From the NCBI GenBank assembly GCA_017590115.1, contig JAGGNK010008892.1, forward strand, positions 3,169,383-3,233,382: 64,000 nucleotides of DNA, written 5' to 3'. The position numbers and the translations under genes were made by a program. The notes under the pieces are model-generated. The model was given only the letters and a program-made list of their open reading frames with translations, was not told where the DNA came from and made no database searches. Shown here piece after piece: positions 35,641 through 47,558 of this stretch. This DNA is from Montifringilla adamsi. Lineage: Eukaryota > Chordata > Aves > Passeriformes > Passeridae. How positions within the stretch are numbered: position 1 is the first letter of the stretch; every line of letters begins with the position of its first letter.

Positions 35641-38637
35641 AGATCAAAAAATGCTCTGAGCTGCTTACAAGAACTCTGCATTGACTTTGATAGGCATTGG
35701 TAAAGCACGCAAGAGAAAAAGCAGCTGGTCTCTCTCTGTTCAGGAAAAGAGAGAGATAATTGCTAGTGTGAAATAGTGAGAGTTTGTGAGAAGGGAAATT
35801 ATCATTCATTATAATGGCTATGTTGAGTCTACAGTTGATAGTGACTGTATTATATTCTGAGATATAGAAAGTGTTTTGAGAACAAAAGACATGAGATCAG
35901 GGGTAAACCAATTGCGTATGTGTTTATTCTTCACTAGTTTTCTGTGAGAGTTTATTCTGGTATGTATTCATTTCTTAGTTTGACCTACAAAGCTTCCAGG
36001 ACACCATTTGGTGCAAAGGCTGAACAAGGTTACATTCTTGGCAGGGAGAATGTAGCAGCCAGAGACATGGGAGATTGACTCTGGGGTGTATTATTTATGT
36101 TAAGAAACAGGAAGACACTCCAATTCAGAATGCATCTAGAAAATGTGCTGCAGCTTTCACAGCACTGTGTTTATAGAACCTCACAGCGAAGATGTGTCTC
36201 ATGCCTTACACAATTAGGGTCACTGCAATGCAAGACATTGTAGCTCACGCTGTTCACACATGAATGTGGCAAAATCAGCAATAAGATGAGAGCAGGTGGA
36301 CACATTCAGTGATTTGTAGTAATACCTAAAAGCAATACTTGCTCTCATTCCATTCTTTAAAACTTTACGCTTCTAAAAGAGAAAAAACACAGAAAATTTC
36401 CATTTGCAGTCTTCTGCCTACCAGACTAGTCATAGTTATACCAAGTGTTAGTCTTAGCTATCTTTTCTTTTGCACCCTTTGATTCCCACTAATATAATAA
36501 AATGTAACATTTTGGCCTTCCCTTAGGTATTTAGTCAAATCAGTTATCTAAAATCAGGACCTAAAACTGTGAAACAGATCTTTCCTCAGCTTGGGTTCCC
36601 AAGAAGAGCAACTCAGTCATCAATGAAAGAAATAACTCATCAATTTATTTAAACTGATTGATTAAAAAAATATTTTGGTTATTTTCAATAAACCAAGACA
36701 TCTTAATATACAATAAACTGCCAGAAGTCAAGAATGATAACATATAATAACCAGTTTTAGCATAACCACACCGCTGGAAAGTAACTTCCACCCTTTCCAG
36801 GGACCAGTGAACTGATGGTGCTGCAGGCAGCATCTAACTTCCTCCAAAGTTCCACTTCTCAGGATAGAGGGCATCAATGTCTTGGACAAAATCAGTGCAA
36901 GTGCCTCCAAGTCTGGCTGCTACATGTATCTGCCCTGGAGCTGACCACATTCCCACCACGGGTATCCCATCACAAGGGTACTGACCAGCAAGAAGTAGAA
37001 GTTACTTTACTTGTTCAGCACTGAGACCAGCAGGAATCACCACAAAAAGTACAAATGGGTGTCTGGCCAGCACCGTAACCCAAAAGACCAGAAACTCCAC
37101 AAGCAACTGGTAAGGATCTGGCCCTTTGTAACAGCTGGTTTCAGGCCAAGAAAAAGCTGAACATCCATAGGGATGGCTGTGAATTTGTTTCTCTACAAAG
37201 AAAGCTGCTGCCATTCATCCCACAAGTGTTCTTGGAATTTGCTTGCTACAGCTTTAAAAAAGGTCAGCTAGAAGGTGCTCAAAAAAGAGTTATGCTGTGA
37301 TCACTCTGGCTGTTTTAACTGGGCAGCCAGCTCTGCCTTGTGACAGACAGCTGGGAAATGCGAGAGACTGAGCTGTATCCACATTTAAGCACTCGTGTTT
37401 CATCGAGCACATAAATTGTACAGCAGGAATTCAGGGGATGGAGCAGCTGCATTATGAGGAGAGATTTCTTTCCTTAATTTGAAGACATGCAGGCTGAGGG
37501 GGATACAACTGAGAACTGCAAAATCAGGAAGGCAGTTGAGAAAGGGAGAGCAGATTGTTAGTTACCAAACCTTGTAATACTACAAGTGTGGGCACTCACT
37601 CAAACTGCATGCAAGATAGGTTTCAAACAAACAAAAAAAAATTTATTTTGCAAACACAACTATAGTGAAATTTTGGTGATGTGGGACTAGGAGACCAACA
37701 ATATCAGCAGGCTAGACCAAAAAAGCAGGCTACAAAAAGAGAAATTTTTTTTGGACAGCCATTCCAAAATAGGTAAGGGAATGGCCACAGGTGTACCTCC
37801 CAGAAATTTTAATCCAGTGACTATGGATGCTGAGGGAGAATGAGGGGAATGCACAAATTAATGGCCAGGATCATGTCCTAGCTCCATGTAGTATTGCCTG
37901 CTGTTACTGTCCAAGGCAAAGATGCCTCTCTAGGTGGGCCTTAGGTTTGACAAAATAAGGTATTTCTTACACTTTTATGCATGAAGCCATGACTGGAGAA
38001 AGTCATTGCCACTTTAGGCCTAGCAGCCCGGACTCACTGCAGGAGAGGCAGCTGGGGTGGCTTCCCCTGAAATCTCTGTCAGACCACATGTACTTTAGAA
38101 ACCTGTGCAGAAGTTATAATGCAATAGGCATACACATTGAAGAACTGCTTCTTCCCCAAAGAGCATTGAAGCTAAATTCAGAATTGTTTCTGTTATATCC
38201 TGGTATCAGTAACTGCTGAAGTTTTGCAAAAATTCCCTTGCTGTTTTTCCTTACATGCAGCTCCTGTCCATAATACTCCCTGCTCCAGAGGAACTCAGGA
38301 TGTCACCACGCTTTGTCCCTGTTACAGTATGAATTTCTTCCCAAAACTTGCAACCAAACAAGTAAGCTCAATTTACAGCTTCATAAAGGTGGTATCTAAT
38401 AATGGCATGCCTGTCCCACTCTCACAGTACAAGAGCAGAGACTTTTAAAGAAAAAATCTGTCATTTGCTAGCGCTCAAACACATGCTGGCTTCCTCTGAG
38501 CACAACAGATTTCACCTGCTTCCTTTTCCTTTCAGATCCCACAGCTGTGATGGATATGTTACTAACAGACACAGCACATGTGCCACATGTCCCTTTATCT
38601 CCCTCTCTCCATTTCTACACCCCTCAAGTACTGAGAG

Positions 38638-38675
38638 GAAATTGAGCTGGCCAGACGAAATTGAGCTGGCCAGAT
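38638..38675. repeat. 19-bp tandem duplication
   Basis: GAAATTGAGCTGGCCAGAC is followed directly by GAAATTGAGCTGGCCAGAT, with only the last base differing. It is likely a recent slippage event and possibly polymorphic. Confidence 0.92.
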
Positions 38676-39981
38676 GTATGCAAGGCCCAATCAGAGAGTC
38701 ATGACACCAGACGGATTGGCAATAGCTACTGCTCCTCCTACATATTAAATGCCACCTCTTTTCCCAGAATTTTCTATAACATATGCAGTGGTTACTAGTC
38801 TAAACTTGACTAAACAACTTATCCAGCTTCATACTACAGTGGATGGGTGGGTGGATTTTTGAATATGCATGTGACTTCCCAGGAAGCCCTTAGGAAGATG
38901 GATATAATTTTAGTGGAGCCCACTCCTTTCTCAAGTTTGAGGAAAAATCTGTTTCCATTTTCTCTGAAGCCTGCAAGGCAAGTAGGAAGGCACAACATTT
39001 TCATCACTGAAATCTAAAAAATGTGACCATACACTAGCTCATTTCTCAGCATTCCAAATATAACTGGAAAGCATAGTGTTGTGTAACACAAGACAAGCCC
39101 TACAGTAACAGAGATTTTATCTAGCTCCCATTTCAATGGCAACTGGCCAGCTGGAATTTGTTCATAAGTATTTATTTGATAGCAAGATGAGTTACACTGG
39201 TCCAGTTGCCTAGAAAAGAAACCATTGGAAATTACAAGAGGAAATAAACTATTAAAGCCATCCATTTCCTCCACCGGCCATCATAAAAGTATAATCCACT
39301 CTGTACCCTTAGACAGAATCGATTTGACAAGGTTGTCTGAGATAGCAGAGAACTGGACTAGAATCCTTCCCAGTGGAAGTGAACAGTGGTCAGTGTCAAC
39401 TCTTCTAAAACTTGGAGTAACAAATAAGATAATTGGGTTCTCAGCAGTAAAAAACAGCAGATCTTTACCAAGATCAGCTTCTCACAACTTCTTCTCACAA
39501 CTGCAGTATTAATGAGATCACCTCTCTCCAATGTCCAAAAAAATTTAATAATCAGAAAGCTGTATGATCCTAAAGTCATTCTGGTTGTGGAAAAGGAGAG
39601 TCACGTAAAAATATTCCTAAAACCAAACAAGCAATGAAATGGGAAAGAAACATGAGAAGACACTAGAATGGGTTGAAAGTAACCCGGCCCTGGCACCAGA
39701 CATCAAAGTCATTCCTTGGCATCAGACATCATTCAGGAAAGTTACTGGTTACAAAGGCTGACAGAAGAAGTTGCATTTATTGGAAATGTTCTCTAAATTT
39801 CAGGTTTTCTAGATTCTAAGTTAATCCCAGTCCATTTTTAGGAATTGCTTTACTTTTTCTTGTCCTGCAGGAAAATTACTTGATCCTATACATTTTAATT
39901 CTTAACCACTAGATGTCACTCAACCCATTTCTGTCTCATGCTCACTACCTCGGTAATTTACTCCGAGGGAAATAAAACATT

Positions 39982-40001
39982 AAAAAAAAAAAAAAAAAAA
40001 A
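39982..40001. repeat. Poly-A tract
   Basis: Twenty consecutive A on the + strand. No LINE or processed gene is recognisable just upstream, so its origin is unclear. Confidence 0.9.
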
Positions 40002-40326
40002 GCTAAAGAATCACTACGGAGAAAAACAGAACATGTGCCATAGCGCACAAAGTTTTCCCAAACACAGTCTCTTTGTAGGCCTGCAGTAGCTTTCAAATAC
40101 ACATAGGTCAAGATGTTTTGAAGCTGAGACAGATTCAGCACCACTTTCAGCTGGAGAAGGTGAAAAGATCAATTCCATAGTTACAGGCACAGACTTATTA
40201 ACTGTTCAATTTATTTCCAATTCAAACAGCAACAAAGTGAACAACGTAGGTGGAAAGAATCTTAAGCCTCTGTAAAGTCCACTATATTCCCAAAGTGTGA
40301 GCCTTGATCCCTGCAATATATTCCTA

Positions 40327-40990
40327 ATCATAGAATTTTAAAACGTTTTGAGCTGGAAGGGACAGTAGAGATCATCCAGTTCCAGCCTCCTGCCATGGGT
40401 AGGGACACCTTCCACAAGAACAGGCTGCTCAGAGCTCCTTCCAACCTGGCCTTCCTTGAAAACTCTTGTGAACAGGGCAGCCACAACTTCTCTGCTCCAG
40501 TGCCTCATCACTTTCATAATAAAGAATTTCTTCCTAGTATCTAAACCTACCTTCTTCTTTCAGTTTGAAGCCATTCCTCCTTGTCCTGTAACTACATGCC
40601 CATGTCAGAAGTCCCTCTTCAAGATTTCTTATAGTCTTTAGGTACCAGAAGGCTGCTAGTTCTCCCCAGAGCCTTCCCTTTCCCAGGCTGAACAGCCCCA
40701 GCTCTCTCTGCCTGCTTTCATAGGTGAGGTGCTACAGCCTTCTGATCGTCTTCATGTCCCTTCTCATGTTGGGGCTCCAGAGCTGGATGCAGCACTCCAT
40801 GGGGTGTCTCACCATCTCACCAGAGCAGACCAGAGGGCCAAAGTCACTGTATATAGGTATATACCACATCTCTGTGATGCCAATAAGATCATAGCACCTA
40901 CACATCTCTAATTCCTCTTGTTTATTCCCCACACTGCATGAAATTGCATAGATGCATTTAAGTTGGGCACTCCATCCCAATGAAGCCAAC
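40327..40990 (-). mobile_element. CR1 LINE with internal deletion: endonuclease start joined to 3' region
   Basis: On the minus strand, 40990-40845 encodes QLKCIYAISCSVGNKQEELE then YDLIGITEMW, the recognisable start of the CR1 ORF2 endonuclease. From about 40840 down to 40327 the sequence is instead the far 3' part of CR1 (antisense of GGAGCCCCAACATGAGAAGG...CATCCAGTTCCAG...CTATGATT). The remainder of the endonuclease and the whole reverse transcriptase, about 2 kb or more, are missing. Either one copy was internally deleted or two truncated copies abut. Confidence 0.85.
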
Positions 40991-43066
40991 TACCTCCTGT
41001 CTCTCTCCACATACCTTATAAGATATTCCCTTGGAAAAGGTATCTTCTTAGTTTACAGCCACTTCAAAAAAATTAATTCAGCTCTTCATACTATACCTTA
41101 ACTTTCATGAAACCCCAGCCGTACCTGCAAAACCTGCAATAATAAGTTCTCTCCCCTGTATAAACAGACATCACTGTGTGGCATCTAGCACATTTCATAT
41201 GATGCCTAAAAAAATGTAATGCAAAACTGAATGTCAAAGTGTAATTACTAAATCAGCAGGTTTCAGCAAACCAGGGAACATATAAGACTATGAAACAGTA
41301 ACAGGGAAAGGGAAGGAGGGGAAATTGAGAACCAGGACATTAACACTGATGAAAACAATGTGCCATTTGTTAATAGTGATAGACCCTTTTTTTCATTAAA
41401 CTCTTTATTCATACTCTTCTAATACATTCCTCAATGTATTAGAATATTAACAAATTCCTATATTCATTTCAGTCTATGACGTAACAGAGCAGATCAGTAT
41501 AGTTCTACTGATCTATGCATTTCTACTCCAACATCAATAAATCTTTTCAAACAGTGAAAATAAACTATTTCTTTAGCATAGCTAATCCTTTTGTAATCAG
41601 TCCTCTTCAGTCCCCCAAACATACCATGCTATAGGAATTAACCTACTTTCAAAAAAATTTTGAAGTCTTTCCACATGCACAGAATTTTCATTCACTTACA
41701 ATTTATGTAGCCTAGAAACCAAAATAAAGAAGGTTGGCTTTCTGCTTAGGAGAAAACTCACATTATGTCCCTGGTCTGCCACTGTCTTCCTGCAGGATCC
41801 TGGACAAGCCATTCAGGACATGTTTACAGTTCACAGTACGGAACAATGCAGAGCGCTCTGAGCTGCAGATTCCCAAGCACTGCTGAACCTGTATGAACCA
41901 GTCAGTACTGGTACATTAAGGTATCATTGCATGGAGGTGGTTGCCTGGCTCATGAGATCAGAGATCACACAGCCTGCTCAGGTGTCTTTTCACCAACAAT
42001 AAAAGCACTTGCTGGTTCTTTATCTCTTTTCTCCATTTGAAGAGTGAGAAGAGTTGCCCTTCCATGTTTTGGAGAGATGCTGCAGGCATACAAACAAGAA
42101 AACTAGGGAAGTGCAGACAGAACTGAGTTCCAGAGAGGAGGGAATGCATGCAGAACTCTACCCATGCAGCACTTGAAAGTTGCTTTCCTGCAATAGTTTT
42201 ATCTTAGGCATCAGGGGAACTTTTTTTTTTAATCTATTACTACTAAATGATAAAGTTAGAACTGGAGACACTAAGGACCAAGCTGTGAAGAGAAAACTGA
42301 TCAGGATCAATTTGACTTGGAAAATGATAAAAAATGTTGGCACCAATTCCAGAATGTACTGACAATCTGCAGCGTTAATGATTAGACAAACAGAAGTTCA
42401 AACTGCATGCATGAGACTTGGCACAGGAAATTAAACCTATGGCTCCACATAAGTCCCTGACCTGGCTAGCACAGAAGTGGTGTCTTTTGCAGGTACAACT
42501 GAATGCTCACTGTAACCCCTATAAGAAAGGCTCACATGCTAGACCAAGCTCAGCACACTAGTTTGGAGATGAGGAACATTACATTTAGATTTCTATTTCA
42601 CACAAAGCATTTCTGGGATTTGAAAGCAGTTCTTTCAAAAAAAAAAAAAAATACCCTGTCTGTTGGTGTATTCATTATTCTGTTTCCAGTTAAATCTTTC
42701 AGAAGTGTCTGTTCTCTACCAGTGCAGAACAGGAAAAATATTTTATGGGATAGAAGCCCATTTCCTCTCCATCTCTAGAAAACAATATCAGATAGACAGA
42801 AAGGAAATTAAGAATTTTGTGATAAAATTCTACCTTTATTCAAAAGCTCACTGGAGAAGTTAATGAACTTTAAAACAGGTACAATTTTTTGCAATTTGTG
42901 TTCCACAGCCCCTTCAGAAAAAAAGCCCTTTCCTTCTCAGCTAAGTACAGTGTTTTATACCTGTTATATTTATAGCCATATTCCTTTCAGTGAAGTTTGA
43001 TGTGAAATCATATCAGTCTGTGGTCTTTCCTGGTGACCCACTTTCAGTACTCAAAGCTGGGGTGGC
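40991..43066. other. Intergenic sequence without recognisable genes
   Basis: AT-rich; contains a 15-nt A-run (42637-42651). No exon or transposon recognised. Confidence 0.5.
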
Positions 43067-43350
43067 TACAAGATCTGGAGAAGACCTTTTTACAAGTGCA
43101 GGTAGTGACAGGATAAGGGGAATGGTTTCAAACTGATAGGGGATGTGTTAGATCCAATATTAGGAAAGAATTCTTTACTGTGAGAGTGGTGAGGCACTGA
43201 AACAGAAGTCGTGGATGCCCCATGCATGTTCAAGACCAGGCTGGATGGGTCTCTGAACAACCTGATCTAGTGGAAGGTGTCCCTGTCCATGGCAGGGGAG
43301 TTGAATTAAATGATCTTTAAGGTCCCTTCCAACCCAAACCATTCTATGAC
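43067..43350 (+). mobile_element. CR1 LINE 3' fragment
   Basis: Sense-strand CR1 tail: GATCTGGAGAAGACC...AGGAAAGAATTCTTTACTGTGAG...CATGTTCAAGACCAGGCTGG...GGAAGGTGTCCCTGTCC...AAGGTCCCTTCCAACCCAAACC...TTCTATGAC. It is 5'-truncated and moderately diverged. Confidence 0.92.
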
Positions 43351-43838
43351 AAATACAGAAGCCTCATAAATATTTGCTGACATTTTAAAGCTTGATTGGA
43401 TGTGTAGAGTCACTGTATCAGTCTCTGTTGAAGTAATTCTTAGTTGCCAACAAAACAGGGCTATTCTGGCACTGCTATACCAGTTGATCTCCCAGACAGA
43501 CTAAATATTACATGTGCTGTATTCAAATAACAAAAGCTTTGCTGTTATCTGCATAGGTAGTCCTGATTAGAGCCAAGTCAAGAACAAATTTAGGGGCAAA
43601 GGTAGAATTCCTGCTCAGGGCAGAGGTCTACTGCAGCACATGCAAACGGCTCAGCAGCGCGGTGATCTCAGCAGGGGTTTCTGCACAGCACAGAATTTCA
43701 CTGCATGTAAAGACATTTGTATGAATAGGCTAAAGGGAGTACTGTGAGTTGGAGAAAACTGAACACAGGGAAAGAAAACACACCAATAAACACCATTTAG
43801 ACGATGAGTTTCAACCCTCTATCTTCAACTGAAAAGTT

Positions 43839-43881
43839 AAAAAAAAAAAAAAAAAAAAAAACAAAAAAAAAAAAAAAAAAA
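43839..43881. repeat. Poly-A tract, 43 nt with one interruption
   Basis: The longest homopolymer-like tract in the window (22 A, C, about 20 A). It is likely length-variable and a likely source of sequencing error. Confidence 0.92.
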
Positions 43882-44096
43882 TCACCTCAAAGTACTCTGG
43901 GAAATAAATTCAGAAATATGCTGATTTGTCACATGAGGTTTTTCACAGACCTCTTTCAGGAATACAGAAAAGAGAACCAGTCCAAAACAGTTACAGAAGA
44001 AGGAAGTTAGTGCCACAGAGAACCGTAGATCACAAAAAGTTAGGCCAAGTTGGATAAAAACAGCTCAACCCCAACTCTAAGCAACATTCAGTGTTA

Positions 44097-44150
44097 CACA
44101 GAATCATGTAGTTTGGAAAAACCCTTAAGATCATTGTGATGTTCCAGTTC
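44097..44150 (-). mobile_element. Short degenerate CR1 3'-end fragment
   Basis: ACAGAATCATGTAGTTTGGAAAAACCCTTAAGATCATT resembles the antisense CR1 terminus (AATCATAGA..GGTTGGAA.AGACCT..AAGATCAT). Too short for a firm family call. Confidence 0.6.
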
Positions 44151-46559
44151 ACACTAAGAAAATGTAAATAAGCAGTGGACTAAAATTGCCATTCAGAAGA
44201 AGAAATCTCTGCTAAGTGTTTTATTTGGTCTTATGCAAGATCACAAAGACACTGCACTGTATTTGGAAGACCAAAAGCAAAATGACACCGTAAGAACAAA
44301 TGATTGTCAGGAGTAAAAATAATTAAATATTTATAAAAATCTAGAAGACATTATAAAACAAAGGGAACACTATCATTCACTATCCTTGTATTCCATGTTC
44401 ACAGAAACTAATTTCAGATCCTCTCTAACAGAGACAAACCTCCCATCTCAGAGAAGAATAGAGGAAAGAATTTATTTCTCAAGTGGTCTGTATACTTGCA
44501 TACTTTTATCAAATATTTTATATCTTAAAAAATAACATATATTCCAATAATTTATGCCTGTATTTCAATCCTTTATCAATACTATTTATTTTTTCACTAA
44601 CAGCAAAACTTAACTCTGTCTTAACAAAGTTTCACCCATTTAAACCATTCTGAGATGTGATACACACAGCGCATTTGCACAGTCTTCCTCTACAGAGCAC
44701 AGGTAAATGAACAATTTATGCTGTTATTAAACAGAAATTGCATGCCTTCTGGTCTCTCATCATCCTAGCCAGTGTGCTGCCAGAAATGAAAGGCACTGTT
44801 TAATGCACATTACACATCCTGCACTGCAGGCAGCAGCGCCCCATGCATGGAAGCACAAGAAGGGGAAATGAACTCTCCGTCCTCTGCTGTCACCTCAGTT
44901 GTGTCCAGTTCCCACTGCAGGGACTGCCTCACTTGGCATGGCTCTGCTCTATCCTTTTTCACTGCACAAAGCTTAGTGCCATGGTACTACCTTAAAACAC
45001 AGATCTCCTGCTACAGACCAATTATTTGAGTCATGGTCAGAAGGGAGGGATGCCGCCTAATAATTATCCAATACAAACTGAAACAAAAATTCCTTCATAA
45101 GCTTGAGGTCTGCTGATACTTATCAGCTACATTTCCTCCAGCTGAGATTTGAGAATCTATTTGAAGACATGAAACACACAAGAATTGTATTTCACTTCTA
45201 CTACAACTATTTTTACTTTTAAGATAGAATAATTGTTAATGTGCCAAAAATGCCAACTAATCTTTACAAAATATCTGGCTGCAAGTCAGGGTTATTAGCA
45301 TTTCCCTCCAACAGGTAGAAAAGCTGAGGTACAGAAGGCAATATGAACTACCTGCCCTGAATTAGTGCTGGAGCTCGGAATCAAAACAAGCATCCTTGCC
45401 TCTATGGACAGCTGTGCCTAATTTCAGCCAGGGGAGGCAACACAGCTCTAAAAGAAGCATTTAAACTCCTTGCTCCCTGTCCTTTCCACAGTGCTGTTAC
45501 TGAAAATATACCTGCCCCTCAAGCAAAATGCAGATTATGTCCCCCAACAGACCTGTGCATGACTGGCACACTCCCAGTCCCGTGTCTCTAGAAGGACTGA
45601 GGACCACTGGGGCAGAAGGGACTGAGGACATGGGAGGTTTTGAACTGTTCTTGCAAAATGTGTCCATTCAGGGGCTGTAGAATGATTCCTGTCACAGGCT
45701 TTGCTGCTTCTTTAGATATAAGAGGTCAATTTCAACCAACCATCAATTGCTCACAAGTAAGAGGCAAAGGCAATAAAAACAATAAAAACCTTACAGAGGT
45801 GATAAATCTCCAGTGCTTAAGGTCCCCATTCAAAAGAAATCCTTATTCACTGACTTATATGTTTAAGTATTACAGAAGTTAATGTAGGCTCTATGAAGTG
45901 ATGCTAGTGATTTGTTTGGAAGGCAGAAGCAGGGATACACATTTAGCCTAATTTTCCTTAAAAAAAAAAATCAACCTTTCAGCATTTTGGGCAATGTTGA
46001 GTTCAACAAAAAACTGTGTTCAAGTATTTTGCCTTCAGAAATTATCTCATGTGAGTAACAGCCTACAGAGCACTACAGAAGAAGTGGAATTTCTCTCTGA
46101 AATCCTCTACCCAGCTCTGTAAATGCTATAGCCTGTTCTCAGGGATCATCAAATTCCATGGCAACCAGCATGTATTTCCCCACACCAATGCTGAACCACA
46201 GCCTTTTGTTTGGAGTGCTAAATGCAAGTATTTTGAGATGCCCTTCAGAGGGTTCCTCAGTAGCTGACCCGGTAATTTGTATACATTTCTTGTACTTGGT
46301 GCTTAAGTTACAGAATGCTTTTATGTTAGAGCTTTCAACATGGATTAATACCACAGGGTGGTGAGAAAGCACAGCCAGTGTTAGAGACATAGCCTGGCTC
46401 TTACAGATGAGGACACAACCAGTGCAGCAGGTACACACTGGAGAATAGGCTCACAAGTCTCCTGCAGCACGAGGAGAACCTCCCATGAGAGTTCACACTT
46501 CTCAGCACTACAAGAGAGCTGAAACAAAACCAGATGATGAAGCAGAGCAAAACACTCGA
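44151..46559. other. Upstream flank of VASH1 without recognisable genes
   Basis: AT-rich until about 45.4 kb, then gradually rising GC towards the promoter. No exon, repeat family or RNA gene recognised. Proximal enhancers may lie here but no specific site stands out. Confidence 0.45.
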
Positions 46560-46963
46560 TCTTCCACTTGTAGCGCACCTCCAGACCTTCGGTGGGGCGT
46601 ATTTTGCCTCTTCCCAGGCAGAAGAGCCCTGGCGGCCCCTCCCTTGAGGGGGACTGGCTATATGTAGCACACCGCTAGATGAGAGGCGCGGTTCCAAAAG
46701 AGCCCATCCTTCACCATTGCTTTGTGCTACAGGAGCATCGAATACGCTCTCCACCCACCACTGCTTCCTACCTGGAAAGCTCATCCCAGCTCTTCCGTTC
46801 CTCTAAGCTATGTCAATACAGATACCTGCCCCGGGCTCCCAGCAGCGTTTTACCGCCTGCGGGGCCGCCCCTGGGGCCGCCCCTGAGCCCGCCCCGCCCA
46901 GCCCAAGCCGCTTCACAGCCCCGCCCATGCCCCGGGGCCCGCTCCCGCCCTCCGCCCCGCCTC

Positions 46964-47013
46964 CTTATCGCCCGGCCGCAGCCGCCTCCCTTATCGCCCT
47001 TATCTGCCTTATC
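46964..47013 (-). promoter_or_regulatory. Cluster of four GATAAG motifs in the VASH1 promoter
   Basis: CTTATC (GATAAG on the minus strand) occurs at 46964-46969, 46990-46995, 46999-47004 and 47008-47013, all within 50 bp of otherwise GC-only sequence about 290-340 bp upstream of the start codon. Only the third copy extends to the full GATA-factor consensus (AGATAAG). The other three read CGATAAG. Vasohibin-1 is endothelial and GATA2 is an endothelial factor, so a link is plausible but inferred. Confidence 0.45.
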
Positions 47014-47155
47014 GTCCGCGGGCAGCGACACCGCCGCTCGCCCGCCCGGGCCCCGCCCGCGGCCACCCTGCTCCGCTACGGCGGTGGGCGCACGCTGAGC
47101 CCCGACCCAGGGCGGAGCAGGGCGGAGGAGACTCCCCCGCCGCGGCGGCGGCCTG

Positions 47156-47221
47156 ATGCGGCACCCGGCACCGCCCCGCCCGGCTTTTTCTTCCCTTCTC
47201 GCAGCGAACCCTCCGCTCTGA
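47156..47221 (+). promoter_or_regulatory. Possible upstream ORF 1 in the VASH1 5' leader
   Basis: An ATG at 47156 opens a 21-codon frame that stops at 47221, before the main start codon. It matters only if the transcription start lies upstream of it, which I cannot tell. Confidence 0.3.
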
Positions 47222-47272
47222 TATCTCTGGGGGCGAGGCGGGGGCGGTGACGCCCCGTGCCCGGAGCCGGCC

Positions 47273-47461
47273 ATGCGGGGCGCGGCCCCCGGCGGCCCGG
47301 CCGATGCCGGGGGGCGACGGGGCCGCGGCGGCCAGGCAGCCCCCGTCCGGCGAGGCGGCGGCACCGCGGGACGAGGAGCAGCAGGAGGAGGAGGGCGAGG
47401 AGGATCTTCGCGACGGCGGCGTCCCCTTCTTCGTCAACCGCGGCGGGCTGCCCGTGGATGA
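47273..47461 (+). promoter_or_regulatory. Possible overlapping upstream ORF in the VASH1 5' leader
   Basis: An ATG 31 nt upstream of the VASH1 start opens a 62-codon frame, out of frame with VASH1, that stops only at 47461 inside coding exon 1. Its context (G at -3) is better than that of the main ATG (C at -3). Scanning ribosomes could initiate here first and miss the main start. The peptide is Gly/Arg-rich and probably has no function itself. Confidence 0.4.
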
Positions 47462-47558
47462 GCCCACCTGGGAGCGGATGTGGCGGCATGTGGGCAGGAT
47501 CCACCCCGAGGGGGACCGGGTGGCGCAGAGGATCCGGGGCGCCGCCGACCTGCCCAAG
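47304..47558 (+). CDS. VASH1: VASH1 coding exon 1
   Basis: The exon encodes residues 1-85: the variable N-terminus (MPGGDG...), the Glu-rich stretch, and the conserved GGVPFFVNRGGLP and RIRGAADLPK blocks. It ends in phase 0 at a standard U2 donor (AAG/gtgaga). The ATG at 47304 was chosen because human vasohibin-1 also begins MPGG. The frame stays open upstream to about 47247 but contains no other ATG. The start context is poor (C at -3, C at +4). The exon is extremely GC-rich and lies inside the CpG island. Confidence 0.93.

Larger units (their letters stand above)
34467..40326. other. Gene-desert sequence
   Basis: AT-rich DNA with A-rich tracts (35577-35640, 39982-40001) and a 19-bp duplication at 38638-38675. 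Frames up to 138 codons are low-complexity or without any recognisable domain. Confidence 0.5.

Noticed and set aside
35393..35809. 138-codon minus-strand frame resembling a hydrophobic protein
   Set aside because: The Phe-rich 'membrane segment' is a translated A-rich low-complexity tract.
43839..43881. Poly-A tail of a processed pseudogene
   Set aside because: No spliced coding sequence or target-site duplication is recognisable upstream of the A tract.
1..46559. Coding exons of the neighbouring nuclear receptor gene ESRRB
   Set aside because: No zinc-finger or ligand-binding-domain sequence was recognised in any frame; if the gene is nearby it lies outside the window.
46658..46666. TATA box fixing the VASH1 transcription start
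   Set aside because: CTATATGTA is only TATA-like and sits at the edge of a CpG island with many GC boxes, so a dispersed start is more likely; it is mentioned only inside the promoter entry.
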